DNA of 64,000 nt from positions 4,092,001-4,156,000 of the forward strand of contig OY970371.1 of NCBI GenBank assembly GCA_963718695.1, given 5' to 3'. Of the stretch, positions 39,858 to 47,980 are shown piece by piece. The position numbers were made by a program, and so were the translations under genes. Position 1 is the first letter of the stretch, and the number at the start of each line of letters is the position of its first letter. This stretch comes from Manganitrophus sp963718695. Its GTDB lineage: Bacteria > Nitrospirota > Nitrospiria > SBBL01 > Manganitrophaceae. Under the pieces are notes generated by a model. That model did no database searches and was not told where the DNA came from. It saw only the letters and a list, made by a program, of their open reading frames with translations.

Positions 39858-41582
39858 TTGAAATTTACACTTCGTGTTTTGACCTTTATCAAACCGTACA
39901 AGGGGCTTGCGGCGTTGACCCTGGGTGCGGCGATCCTCACCACCCTCATGGACCTCATTCCCCCGTGGCTGATCAAGGTGGTGATCGATGAAGGGGTCGG
40001 CTCCGGAGAGACCCGCTTGATTGTTCTCCTGACGTTGGCGATGATCGGCGCTTTCGCCGTCAAAGCCCTTTCGAACACCGCCCGGATCCGTCTGAACAAC
40101 GCCTTCGAGCAGCGGGTGATTTTTGACATTCGAAACACGGTCTATCAGGCGACGCAGCGGCTCTCGATCTCCTATTTTGAGAACCGCTCCACCGGCGAGA
40201 TCATGTCCCGGATCAACAATGACGTCGAGAACATGGAGCGGATCTTCATCGACGGGATCGAGCATCTGCTGGTCGCCGCGTTGACGCTGATCGGCATTAC
40301 GGCGGTCCTCTTCAAAATCCAGTGGCAGCTCGCCCTGGTGGCGATGCTCCCGCTGCCGATCCTCGCCTTTTCCGCCGTCCTCTTCACCCGGCGGATTCAC
40401 CATTGTTATAAAAACGTCCGGCAGCGGCTCGGCGACCTCAATGCGCTCCTCCAAGATTCCATCTCCGGCATCCGTGAGACGATGATCTTCAACCGGCAAT
40501 CGCATGAAGCAAAACGGTTTGCCGAGAAGAGCGCCGCCTGCCGCGACGGAAGTCTGGAAGTCGCCCGCCTCTGGTCGTACTACTCGCCGGGGATGGCCTT
40601 TCTCGCCTCGATGGGGACGGTGCTGATTTTAGGGTTCGGCTCTTACAAAGTGTCGACCGGAGCGATGACGGTCGGGGAGCTGGTCGCCTTCTTCGCCTAC
40701 GCCGCCCTTTTCTATGCGCCGATCAATCAAATCCACTCGATCAACCACATGCTGCAGCATGCGATCGCGGCCGGGGAGCGGGTCTTCGAGATTATTGACA
40801 CGAAGCCAGAGGTCGCGGAGCCGGAGACCCCGATCGTCCTCCCGGCGCGGTTGCAGGGATTCGTCCGATTCAACAACGTCTCGTTCCAATACGTCTCGGA
40901 GCTCCCGGTTTTGAGGCAGATCGACTTCGAGGCCTCGCCGGGTGAAACGGTCGCCCTGGTCGGCGCCACCGGGAGCGGGAAGACGACGATCGTCTCGCTT
41001 TTGATGCGTTTCTATGATGTCCAGGGGGGAAGTGTGACGATCGACGGCTTCGATGTCCGGGCGATATCGCTGGCGGCGCTGCGCGATCAGATCGGCTTGG
41101 TCCGCCAGGAGCCGTTTCTCTTCAACGGCACCGTCCGGGAGAACATCGCCTACGGCGATCTGACCGCCACGGAGGCGCAGGTCATCGCCGCCGCCACCGC
41201 CGCCTGCGCCGACGATTTCATCCGTCAGCTTCCCGAGGGCTACAACACCTGGATCGGGGAGCGGGGGGTGAAGCTGTCGATCGGCCAGAAGCAGCGGCTC
41301 GCCATTGCCCGCGCTTTCTTGAAGAATCCGCCGATCATCATCTTCGACGAGGGGACCTCCGCCGTCGATGCCGAGACCGAGGGGAGCATTCAAGAGGCGA
41401 TGAAAAATCTCTTCGCCAACCGGACGACGCTGATCGTCGCCCATCGGCTCTCGTCGCTTCGGACCGCCGACCGGATTCTGGTGATCGACCAGGGACGGAT
41501 CGTGGAAAGCGGCACGCATGAGGCGTTGATCCGCAACAACGGCGCCTATGCCACGCTGTTCGAGGCGCAGCTGCAGTTGTAA
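39858..41582 (+). CDS. MsbA/multidrug-type ABC exporter half-transporter
   Basis: The 574-residue protein has six N-terminal membrane spans (to about residue 300) with the coupling-helix segments RLSISYFENRSTGEIMSRIN and FNRQSHEAKRF, then an ATPase with Walker A GATGSGKTT, signature LSIGQKQRLAIARA, Walker B IIIFDEGTSAVDAET and the H-loop histidine in IVAHRLSSL. It works as a homodimer moving lipids or hydrophobic drugs outward. The TTG start at 39858 has AAGAAAGGA upstream. It resembles MsbA but no LPS genes are near, so the substrate is open. Confidence 0.88.
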   Translation: MKFTLRVLTFIKPYKGLAALTLGAAILTTLMDLIPPWLIKVVIDEGVGSGETRLIVLLTLAMIGAFAVKALSNTARIRLNNAFEQRVIFDIRNTVYQATQRLSISYFENRSTGEIMSRINNDVENMERIFIDGIEHLLVAALTLIGITAVLFKIQWQLALVAMLPLPILAFSAVLFTRRIHHCYKNVRQRLGDLNALLQDSISGIRETMIFNRQSHEAKRFAEKSAACRDGSLEVARLWSYYSPGMAFLASMGTVLILGFGSYKVSTGAMTVGELVAFFAYAALFYAPINQIHSINHMLQHAIAAGERVFEIIDTKPEVAEPETPIVLPARLQGFVRFNNVSFQYVSELPVLRQIDFEASPGETVALVGATGSGKTTIVSLLMRFYDVQGGSVTIDGFDVRAISLAALRDQIGLVRQEPFLFNGTVRENIAYGDLTATEAQVIAAATAACADDFIRQLPEGYNTWIGERGVKLSIGQKQRLAIARAFLKNPPIIIFDEGTSAVDAETEGSIQEAMKNLFANRTTLIVAHRLSSLRTADRILVIDQGRIVESGTHEALIRNNGAYATLFEAQLQL

Positions 41583-41696
41583 AGGTATCCCGGCTGCGCT
41601 TGACACTCCCTACAGAATCCCTTTATATAGACCTGTTTAGCCTCTGCGTCGATCACCCAAGGCGCTTAATGCGGCCCTTGACCCGGGAGGAAGCCT

Positions 41697-42815
41697 GTGA
41701 CGAGTGAACTTTTTCGAACGATCATGATCCCATTCGGCATCTTCGCCGGCGCGACCGCGGTGGCCTTGGTCATCCGGAGCGTCCTCCTGCGCCTTCTCCG
41801 CCGATGGTCCGAGAAGACCGAATCGGAGATCGACGACCTGTTCGTCTCCGCCCTTCGCATTCCTTCGATCGGCTGGGGGGTGGCCATCGGACTCTACGTC
41901 GCCCTCGGCACCTCCTCGCTCCCGGCCCCTTACGTCGCCTATTCCCTCAAGGTGATCCATGTCCTTGTCATCCTCTCGGTCACGCTGGTGTTGGCCAACG
42001 TTTCCTCGCAACTGGTCGCCTATTCGATCAGGAAGGCGGCGATCTCGATTCCTCTGACCGGCCTCTCTCAGACGATTATCAAGGGGACGGTTCTCGTGAT
42101 CGGGTTTCTCATCCTGCTTGGGACCCTCGGCATCTCGATCACCCCCCTGATCACCGCCCTGGGGGTCGGCGGTCTCGCCGTGGCGCTCGCCCTTCAAGAC
42201 ACCCTCTCGAACCTCTTCGCCGGAATCCATATCCTGGTGGAGCAGCCGGTCCGCGTCGGCGATTTCATCCGTCTGGAGTCGGGACAGGAAGGCTATGTCA
42301 CCGACATCGGCTGGCGGACCACCCGCATTCGGATGCTTCCGAACAACCTGGTGATCATCCCCAATAACAAACTCTCCCAGAGCATTCTGACCAATTATTA
42401 TTTGCCCGAGACGCGGATGGCGCTCTTGATCCCGATCAATGTCGCCTACGACGCCGACCCCGATCATGTCGAGCGGGTTCTGGTAGAGGAGGCGATCCAA
42501 GGGGCGCGGGAGATCCCCGGACTGCTCGCCGACCCCGCGCCGTTTGTCCGGCTCATCCCCGGTTTCGGCGAGTTCTCCTTGAGCTTTACCCTGATCTGTC
42601 AGGTGCGGGAGTTCACCGATCAATACCTTGCGCAGCACGAGTTGCGGAAGCGGATCTTGAAGCGATTCCGGAAAGAGGAAATCGAGATCCCCTTGCCCAG
42701 CCGGACGGTCTACACGCGAGAGGCCGACGGCAAGGCGCCGGCGGGAGACGGGGCCGGCAACGGCGCAGAGCAGAAGAAGGCCGGCGGCGAAGAGCGGACG
42801 ATGAGCGACGTGTGA
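41697..42815 (+). CDS. MscS-family mechanosensitive channel
   Basis: The 372-residue protein has a GTG start with GGGAGG upstream, several N-terminal spans, and the MscS pore segment ITPLITALGVGGLAVALALQ DTLSNLFAGIHI followed by the beta domain (RVGDFIRLESGQEGYVTDIG). It opens on membrane tension to release solutes. A 35-residue polar alanine- and glycine-rich tail follows the C-terminal domain. The sugar-binding protein gene begins 15 bases downstream, so the channel may be co-transcribed with the sugar importer. Confidence 0.88.
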   Translation: MTSELFRTIMIPFGIFAGATAVALVIRSVLLRLLRRWSEKTESEIDDLFVSALRIPSIGWGVAIGLYVALGTSSLPAPYVAYSLKVIHVLVILSVTLVLANVSSQLVAYSIRKAAISIPLTGLSQTIIKGTVLVIGFLILLGTLGISITPLITALGVGGLAVALALQDTLSNLFAGIHILVEQPVRVGDFIRLESGQEGYVTDIGWRTTRIRMLPNNLVIIPNNKLSQSILTNYYLPETRMALLIPINVAYDADPDHVERVLVEEAIQGAREIPGLLADPAPFVRLIPGFGEFSLSFTLICQVREFTDQYLAQHELRKRILKRFRKEEIEIPLPSRTVYTREADGKAPAGDGAGNGAEQKKAGGEERTMSDV

Positions 42816-42830
42816 CGGCGGAGGAGCGAT

Positions 42831-44132
42831 GTGTGGAGCGGACGCCGATGGATCGCAGGTTGGCTGGCAACCGTCGGGCTGATCGGACTTCTCTGGGGCT
42901 GCCCCACCGCGGAGCGGGCCAAAGAGGGGGAAGGGCCGGTCACGCTCGTCTTCAAACATGGGCAGATCGAAGGAAATCCCGCCGCCTTCCAGGCGCTCCT
43001 GAGACAATTCGAAGCAGCGCATCCGGGGATTCTCGTCCGGGATGAAACCCTTCCCTCCTCTTCCGATCAGCAGCATCAATTCTACATTATCGGTTTAGAG
43101 GGGGGGTCGGCCGACTTCGATCTGCTCTCGCTCAACGTCATCTGGGTACAGGAGTTCGCCCGCGCGGGATGGCTCCGCGATCTCTCCCCCCTCTTTCCTC
43201 CCGCGGCGCGCGATGCATTTTTCTCCGGACCGGTCAACGCCGCTCTGTTCGAGGGACGGGCGTATGCCATCCCCTGGTTTTTGGATGCCGGCCTCCTTTA
43301 CTATAGAAGAGATCTCCTGGAAAAGTATCGCCTCGACCCGCCGAGGAGCTGGAGCGACCTGGTTTCCGCCGCGCAGACGGTGCTCGGGGAGGAGCGCGAC
43401 CCGCAATTAAGAGGCTATGTCTGGCAAGGAAAGCAATATGAAGGGCTGATCTGCAACGTCCTGGAGGTCCTCTGGTCGGCGGGCGCGGAGGTGCTCGACG
43501 AAAAAGGGCGGGTGGTCCTCGCCAGTGCCGCCGCCGCCGAGGCGCTCACCTTTCTGCGCGATCTGATCGGAGAGGGGCGGGTCTCCCCGCCGATGGTGAC
43601 GACCGCCGATGAAGAGACGACGCGGCGTCTCTTCGGAGAAGGCCGGGCGCTCTTCATGCGCAACTGGCCGTATGCGTGGGTCCTCTTTCAGAAGGAAGGA
43701 TCTGCGGTGCGGGGGAAGGTCGGCGTCGCCCCGCTGCCGCACTTTCCGGGCCACGCTTCCGCGGCGGCCCTGGGAGGATGGCAGCTTGGGATCAACCGCT
43801 TCTCGCGCCATCCGAAAGAGGCCGAAGCGTTGCTTCTCTATTTAACCTCTCCGGAGGTTCAGCGAACGATGGCGATCGAGACCGGCTACAATCCGACGCG
43901 CAAAGCCCTCTATGACGACCCGGCGTTGGCGGCCGCACAGCCGTTCACCGCCGGGCTGCGCGATCTTTTCTTGTCGGCCCGGCCCCGGCCGGTCTCCCCC
44001 TACTATCCGATGCTCTCTCAGATCATGCAGCCCGAATTCTCCGCGGCGCTGGTCGGGATCAAGCCGCCGGAGCGCGCCCTGCAAGACGCCGCGCTTCAGA
44101 TGAAGCATCTGCTCGGGGAGCCGGTGCGATGA
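42831..44132 (+). CDS. Sugar ABC importer, solute-binding lipoprotein
   Basis: The 433-residue family 1 solute-binding protein has a lipoprotein signal (GWLATVGLIGLLWGC, lipobox Cys24) and then EGPVTLVFKHGQIEGNPAAF and SADFDLLSLNVIWVQEFARA with the hinge-region AYAIPWFLDAGLLYYRRDLL, typical of trehalose/maltose binders. It captures a di- or oligosaccharide in the periplasm for the two permeases that follow. The GTG start has GGAGGAG upstream. Its stop overlaps the first permease start (ATGA at 44129-44132). Confidence 0.88.
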   Translation: MWSGRRWIAGWLATVGLIGLLWGCPTAERAKEGEGPVTLVFKHGQIEGNPAAFQALLRQFEAAHPGILVRDETLPSSSDQQHQFYIIGLEGGSADFDLLSLNVIWVQEFARAGWLRDLSPLFPPAARDAFFSGPVNAALFEGRAYAIPWFLDAGLLYYRRDLLEKYRLDPPRSWSDLVSAAQTVLGEERDPQLRGYVWQGKQYEGLICNVLEVLWSAGAEVLDEKGRVVLASAAAAEALTFLRDLIGEGRVSPPMVTTADEETTRRLFGEGRALFMRNWPYAWVLFQKEGSAVRGKVGVAPLPHFPGHASAAALGGWQLGINRFSRHPKEAEALLLYLTSPEVQRTMAIETGYNPTRKALYDDPALAAAQPFTAGLRDLFLSARPRPVSPYYPMLSQIMQPEFSAALVGIKPPERALQDAALQMKHLLGEPVR

Positions 44133-45010
44133 GACCGACGACCGCGCGGCTCGGTTATTGGTTGATCGCCCCGGCCATCCTCCTTCTCGCCGCCGTCGCG
44201 CTGGTTCCGATCGCGGCCGCCTTCTTCCTCAGCCTTCAGCAACGGCTGCCGATTTTTCAGATCGCCCGCTTCGTCGGACTGGAGAACTACCGCTTCCTCG
44301 CGATCGATCCCCGTTTCTGGAACAGCCTCGGCAACACCCTCTACTTCACCCTCCTCGCGGTGGCGCTGGAGCTTGCCCTGGGGTTGGCGGTCGCGCTCCT
44401 TTTGGACCGCGCTTTTCCGGGGCGGGGATGGATGCGGGCGATCGTCCTGCTCCCCTGGGCGATCCCGACGGTGGTCTCCAGCCGGATGTGGGAGTGGCTC
44501 TACAATGTCGAGTTCGGTCTCCTTAATTTTCTGCTCATGGAATCGGGCCTGACCCGCGGGCCGATCAACTGGCTCGGCGACCCCTTCTGGGCGATCCATG
44601 CGGCGATCCTGATCGATGTCTGGAAGAGCGCTCCCTTCGCGGCGATCCTCTTGACGGCCGGGCTGCAGACGATTCCGAGGGAGCTTTACCTCGCGGCGCG
44701 GGTCGACGGGGCCGGCGCCTGGGGGATCTTCCGTCACATCATTCTTCCTTCGCTGAAGCCGGTGATCCTGGTGGTCCTTCTCTTTCGGACGCTCGATGCC
44801 TTCCGCGTCTTCGATGCGATCTATGTCCTCACCGCCGGCGGTCCGGGCAACACCACGGAGACCCTTTCGATCTATATCTACAAAGTGTTGTTTCAAACCC
44901 TCCAGTTCGGCTACGGCGCCACCCTGGCGGTGGCGATGTTCCTCTGCGTCGTCGGGATCAGCCTGCTCTATCTTGCCCTGCTGGGACGGGAGCGGAGGCT
45001 TTCCTCATGA
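44129..45010 (+). CDS. Sugar ABC importer permease, MalF-type
   Basis: The 293-residue inner-membrane subunit has six spans and the EAA coupling loop LYLAARVDGAGAWGIFRHII, with AIPTVVSSRMWEWLYN in the preceding span region. It pairs with the next permease. The four-base ATGA overlap on each side shows tight translational coupling of binding protein, MalF-type and MalG-type genes. Confidence 0.9.
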   Translation: MRPTTARLGYWLIAPAILLLAAVALVPIAAAFFLSLQQRLPIFQIARFVGLENYRFLAIDPRFWNSLGNTLYFTLLAVALELALGLAVALLLDRAFPGRGWMRAIVLLPWAIPTVVSSRMWEWLYNVEFGLLNFLLMESGLTRGPINWLGDPFWAIHAAILIDVWKSAPFAAILLTAGLQTIPRELYLAARVDGAGAWGIFRHIILPSLKPVILVVLLFRTLDAFRVFDAIYVLTAGGPGNTTETLSIYIYKVLFQTLQFGYGATLAVAMFLCVVGISLLYLALLGRERRLSS

Positions 45011-45834
45011 GCGGAGCGAAATGGGGACGGCCGATCGGTTTTTTCCTGCTTCTTTTGGCGACGGGGTTCTTCTTCCTCGGGCCGGTCCTCTGGGAGGCGA
45101 TCACGTCGATCACCCCCGATGCCGAGCTGATCGCCGTTCGCCTCTTCCCGCGCCATCCGACCCTGGCACATTATCGCGCCATCTTCACCGGCCACCCTTT
45201 CTTCCGGATCATTCTCAATAGCCTCGCGGTGGCGGCGATGACGACCCTCTTCTCCCTCGGGATCGGCGGTCTGGCCGCGTTCGCCCTGGCGCGGCTCGAC
45301 TTTAAAGGAAAGCGGTTCCTCCTCGGGGCCGCGCTTGGGGTCTCCATGTTTCCGCCGGTGGCGATCGTCAGCCCGCTTTATCTCATCGTCCGGGCGCTCG
45401 GATTGAGAGACACCTGGTGGGCGCTGGTCCTCACCCACACCGCTTTCTCCCTCCCCCTCTCCCTCTGGATCCTGACCCGCTTCTTCGAGGAGATTCCGGC
45501 GGAGCTCTACCGGGCGGCGCAGATCGACGGCTGCACGCCGTTGCAGGCGTTCACGAAAGTCCTCCTGCCGCTCGCCGCGCCGGGCCTCTCCGCCGTGGCG
45601 ATCCTCGTCTTTCTCTTCTCCTGGGGGGAGTTTCTCTTCGCGCTGACCTTCACGACGACCGAGGCGTCGCGGACCGTCCCGGTCGGGATCGCGCTCTTTC
45701 CGGGCTTGCATGAGATCCCCTATGGCGACATGGCCGCCGCGTCGATCGTCGTGACCCTGCCGGTGATCCTCCTCGTCCTCTTTTTCCAGCGGCGGATCGT
45801 GGAAGGGCTGACGGCCGGGGCGGTGAAGGGATAA
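45007..45834 (+). CDS. Sugar ABC importer permease, MalG-type
   Basis: The 275-residue subunit has six spans and the EAA loop ELYRAAQIDGCTPLQAFTKV, plus the ALARLDFKGKRFLLG segment typical of MalG-type permeases. It is the last gene of the three-gene coupled block; the cognate ATPase lies beyond an inserted transposon at 46683. Confidence 0.9.
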   Translation: MSGAKWGRPIGFFLLLLATGFFFLGPVLWEAITSITPDAELIAVRLFPRHPTLAHYRAIFTGHPFFRIILNSLAVAAMTTLFSLGIGGLAAFALARLDFKGKRFLLGAALGVSMFPPVAIVSPLYLIVRALGLRDTWWALVLTHTAFSLPLSLWILTRFFEEIPAELYRAAQIDGCTPLQAFTKVLLPLAAPGLSAVAILVFLFSWGEFLFALTFTTTEASRTVPVGIALFPGLHEIPYGDMAAASIVVTLPVILLVLFFQRRIVEGLTAGAVKG

Positions 45835-45943
45835 ATAAACCAATTAGGAATTACGAATTAGGAATTAAGAATTGAGAATGAGGAATTCAATTCTAACACC
45901 CAGCGCTTTCGCTCTCGATTCTTCACCCAATTCTAATTCGTAA

Positions 45944-46652
45944 GGCTCTAGACTAGCACTTTGCTTATGATGATTAATGATTTTTCGAGTTCAAGCGTGC
46001 TTTTCTTCCAGCGCCATTCACATTCTTTCAGATGCAGCACGAAGTTTCTCTTCACGCCGTTGAACTTTGTCAGCCGCCTCTTGCAGAACGACCAGAAGGC
46101 TTCAATGCCGTTGACGTGGGCACCTCGCTTTCTTGAGAATTCATTGCGATGATGCTTGAGCCGAATATGCCGATCATACCCCACATCCACCAGCCCATGA
46201 TAGCCGCTCCAGCAGTCAGAGTAAATAGTAGAAGAGAGTGCAACCTTGCCGAAAATGATGGAATGCAAGGTCTTTCGCTCACAATTGGGGATAATTTCGG
46301 TATACACTCGCCCCTTGCGCTCGTAGATGCCGAAGACCGGCTGACGGTGCGTCCCTCTGCCTCTTCTGGTAGCCATGCCTCGCACTCGGCGTGGGCCGAA
46401 GTAGCTCTCATCCACCTCCACTTCACCTTTAAATTGTTTGAGCTGCTTCATTTGATGCTGATAAATTTGGCTTCGATAGTGACTGTAATATTTATTAATG
46501 GTATTGCGATTTATCTTCAGCAGCTTTGCTGTCTGAGTGGCCGTGAGATCCAGGCAGAAGCACTGTAATATTTTTTTCCGCCTGTATTCTGATAATGGCT
46601 TGTTATTATTGAACATCTCTAAACTTTAGCACGTTTCCGCTAGTCTAGAGCC
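45944..46652 (-). mobile_element. IS1595-family (IS1016-like) insertion sequence, 709 bp
   Basis: Terminal inverted repeats GGCTCTAGACTAGC (45944-45957 and its complement 46639-46652) flank a full transposase gene, and a direct repeat TTCGTAA is present on both sides (45937-45943 and 46653-46659), as expected for a target duplication of 7-8 bp. The element lies between the MalG-type permease and the ATPase of the same importer, inside an older palindrome, so it is a later arrival. Confidence 0.88.
45948..46616 (-). CDS. IS1595-family transposase
   Basis: The 222-residue transposase has an N-terminal zinc-less HTH-type region (LTATQTAKLLKINRNTINKY) and the catalytic DDE-like segments GEVEVDESYFGPRRVRGMAT, TIYSDCWSGYHGLVDVGYDR and HVNGIEAFWSFCKRRLTKFN, the ISXO2-like pattern with D-D-N/H-E spacing. 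It is full length with no visible frameshift. Transcription is opposite to the importer operon. Confidence 0.9.
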   Translation of the reverse strand: MFNNNKPLSEYRRKKILQCFCLDLTATQTAKLLKINRNTINKYYSHYRSQIYQHQMKQLKQFKGEVEVDESYFGPRRVRGMATRRGRGTHRQPVFGIYERKGRVYTEIIPNCERKTLHSIIFGKVALSSTIYSDCWSGYHGLVDVGYDRHIRLKHHRNEFSRKRGAHVNGIEAFWSFCKRRLTKFNGVKRNFVLHLKECEWRWKKSTLELEKSLIIISKVLV

Positions 46653-46682
46653 TTCGTAATTAAGATGTTTCTGGGGGTTTAC

Positions 46683-47762
46683 ATGGCGGAAGTGCGGCTG
46701 ACGGGGATCACGAAGCGGTTTGGGGAGAAGGAGGTGCTCCGCCGGATCGATCTGACGATCGAAGAGGGGATGTTCTTCACGTTGGTTGGGCCGAGCGGCT
46801 GCGGGAAATCGACCCTGCTGAATTTGATTGCCGGTCTGGAAAGCCCGACCTCCGGCGAGATTCTGTTCGACGGAAAGCCGGTGAACGACCTGGCCCCCAA
46901 AGATCGCAACGTCGCGGTCGTCTTTCAGAGCTATGCCCTCTATCCTCACATGAGCGTCTACGAGAATATCGCCTTTCCCCTTCGAATGAAAAAAGAGCCG
47001 GCGGCCGAGATCGACCGCCGCGTCCCGGAGGTGGCCGCGCTGCTTGGCCTGACGCCGCTGCTGCCGCAGCGGCCCGCGTCGCTCTCCGGCGGCCAGCGCC
47101 AGCGGGTGGCGTTAGGAAGAGCGATCGTCCGCAAGCCGCGCCTCTTTCTCTTCGACGAGCCGCTCTCCAATCTCGACGCGCGCCTTCGGATCGAGATGCG
47201 CAGCGAGCTGAAGCGGTTGCATCGGCGATTGAAGACGACGATGATCTATGTGACCCACGATCAGGCCGAGGCGATGACCCTCTCCGACCGGATGGTGGTC
47301 CTCCACCAAGGGACGATTCAGCAGGAGGGGACGCCGAAGGAGATCTATTCGCAGCCGGCCAATCTCTTTGTTGCGGAATTCATCGGAAGCCCCCCGATGA
47401 ACCTGCTGCCTGGACGGCGGGTGGAGAAAGGGATTGAGGTTGCTGATGGTGTGGTCTTTCGCCGGGCTGAAACAGAGGCGAAACGGCTCGGGGCCGCGCC
47501 GTCGGGAGAAGTCGTCCTCGGCATCCGTCCGGAAGATCTTCATCTTTCCCGTCCGGCCGGAGCGGGAGAGATGCGGGCCGAAATCGTCTTAATCGAATCG
47601 ATCGGCGCCGAGGTCTGGGTGGAGCTGATCTGGGGAGGCCGGACGGTCCGCGCCACGGCAGCGGCCGATTTTGACGGAGCGCCGGGCGAGCAGGTCGGTT
47701 TCATGATCGACCCGCATCAGGTCCATCTTTTCGATCGCGAGACGGGAAGACGGATCGGTTAA
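46683..47762 (+). CDS. Sugar ABC importer ATPase (UgpC/MalK-type)
   Basis: The 359-residue ATPase reads VRLTGITKRFGEKEVLRRID with Walker A GPSGCGKST, Q-loop VFQSYALYPHMSVYENIAFP, signature LSGGQRQRVALGRAI, Walker B LFLFDEPLSNLDAR and the H-loop YVTHDQAEAMTLSDR, followed by the regulatory TOBE domain (about 245-359) with GIRPEDLHLS. It matches the preceding importer permeases, from which it is now separated by an IS of opposite orientation, so its expression may need a new promoter. The ATG at 46683 follows GGGGG; the frame from 46665 adds six residues. Confidence 0.9.
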   Translation: MAEVRLTGITKRFGEKEVLRRIDLTIEEGMFFTLVGPSGCGKSTLLNLIAGLESPTSGEILFDGKPVNDLAPKDRNVAVVFQSYALYPHMSVYENIAFPLRMKKEPAAEIDRRVPEVAALLGLTPLLPQRPASLSGGQRQRVALGRAIVRKPRLFLFDEPLSNLDARLRIEMRSELKRLHRRLKTTMIYVTHDQAEAMTLSDRMVVLHQGTIQQEGTPKEIYSQPANLFVAEFIGSPPMNLLPGRRVEKGIEVADGVVFRRAETEAKRLGAAPSGEVVLGIRPEDLHLSRPAGAGEMRAEIVLIESIGAEVWVELIWGGRTVRATAAADFDGAPGEQVGFMIDPHQVHLFDRETGRRIG

Positions 47763-47980
47763 GATAAAAGAATCCGTTTGTGAATGTCAGAGCCTTCTAA
47801 CCTATTGCTTTTTCACCCTGCAATGGTGTACTGATTGATAAGACTTTTCCTCAACGGGTCCGGCCACCCGGATAGACCCCTCTCATCACCCGATCGAGAC
47901 GGGATAGCGGGCACCCCAATCGGGAAGACCGACCGCGATTTTCTCTGTTTGGACTGGTAGAGACTGACCCCAGGTATCCG

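Larger units (their letters stand above)
45849..46665. repeat. Imperfect intergenic palindrome split by an IS
   Basis: AATTACGAATTAG (45849-45861) has its reverse complement CTAATTCGTAATT, but the latter is now split: CTAATTCGTAA before the insertion sequence and TTCGTAATT after it. Further pairing (AATTAAGAATTGAG with the later TTCACCCAATTCT region) makes a hairpin of about 110 bp in the uninterrupted state. It shares AATTAAGAAT and GAATGAGGAAT with the element at 39746-39841. Confidence 0.6.

Noticed and set aside
41637..43079. 480-codon open frame on the minus strand
   Set aside because: It lies antisense to the mscS and binding-protein genes, with arginine-, glutamate- and glycine-rich composition typical of a shadow in GC-rich coding DNA.
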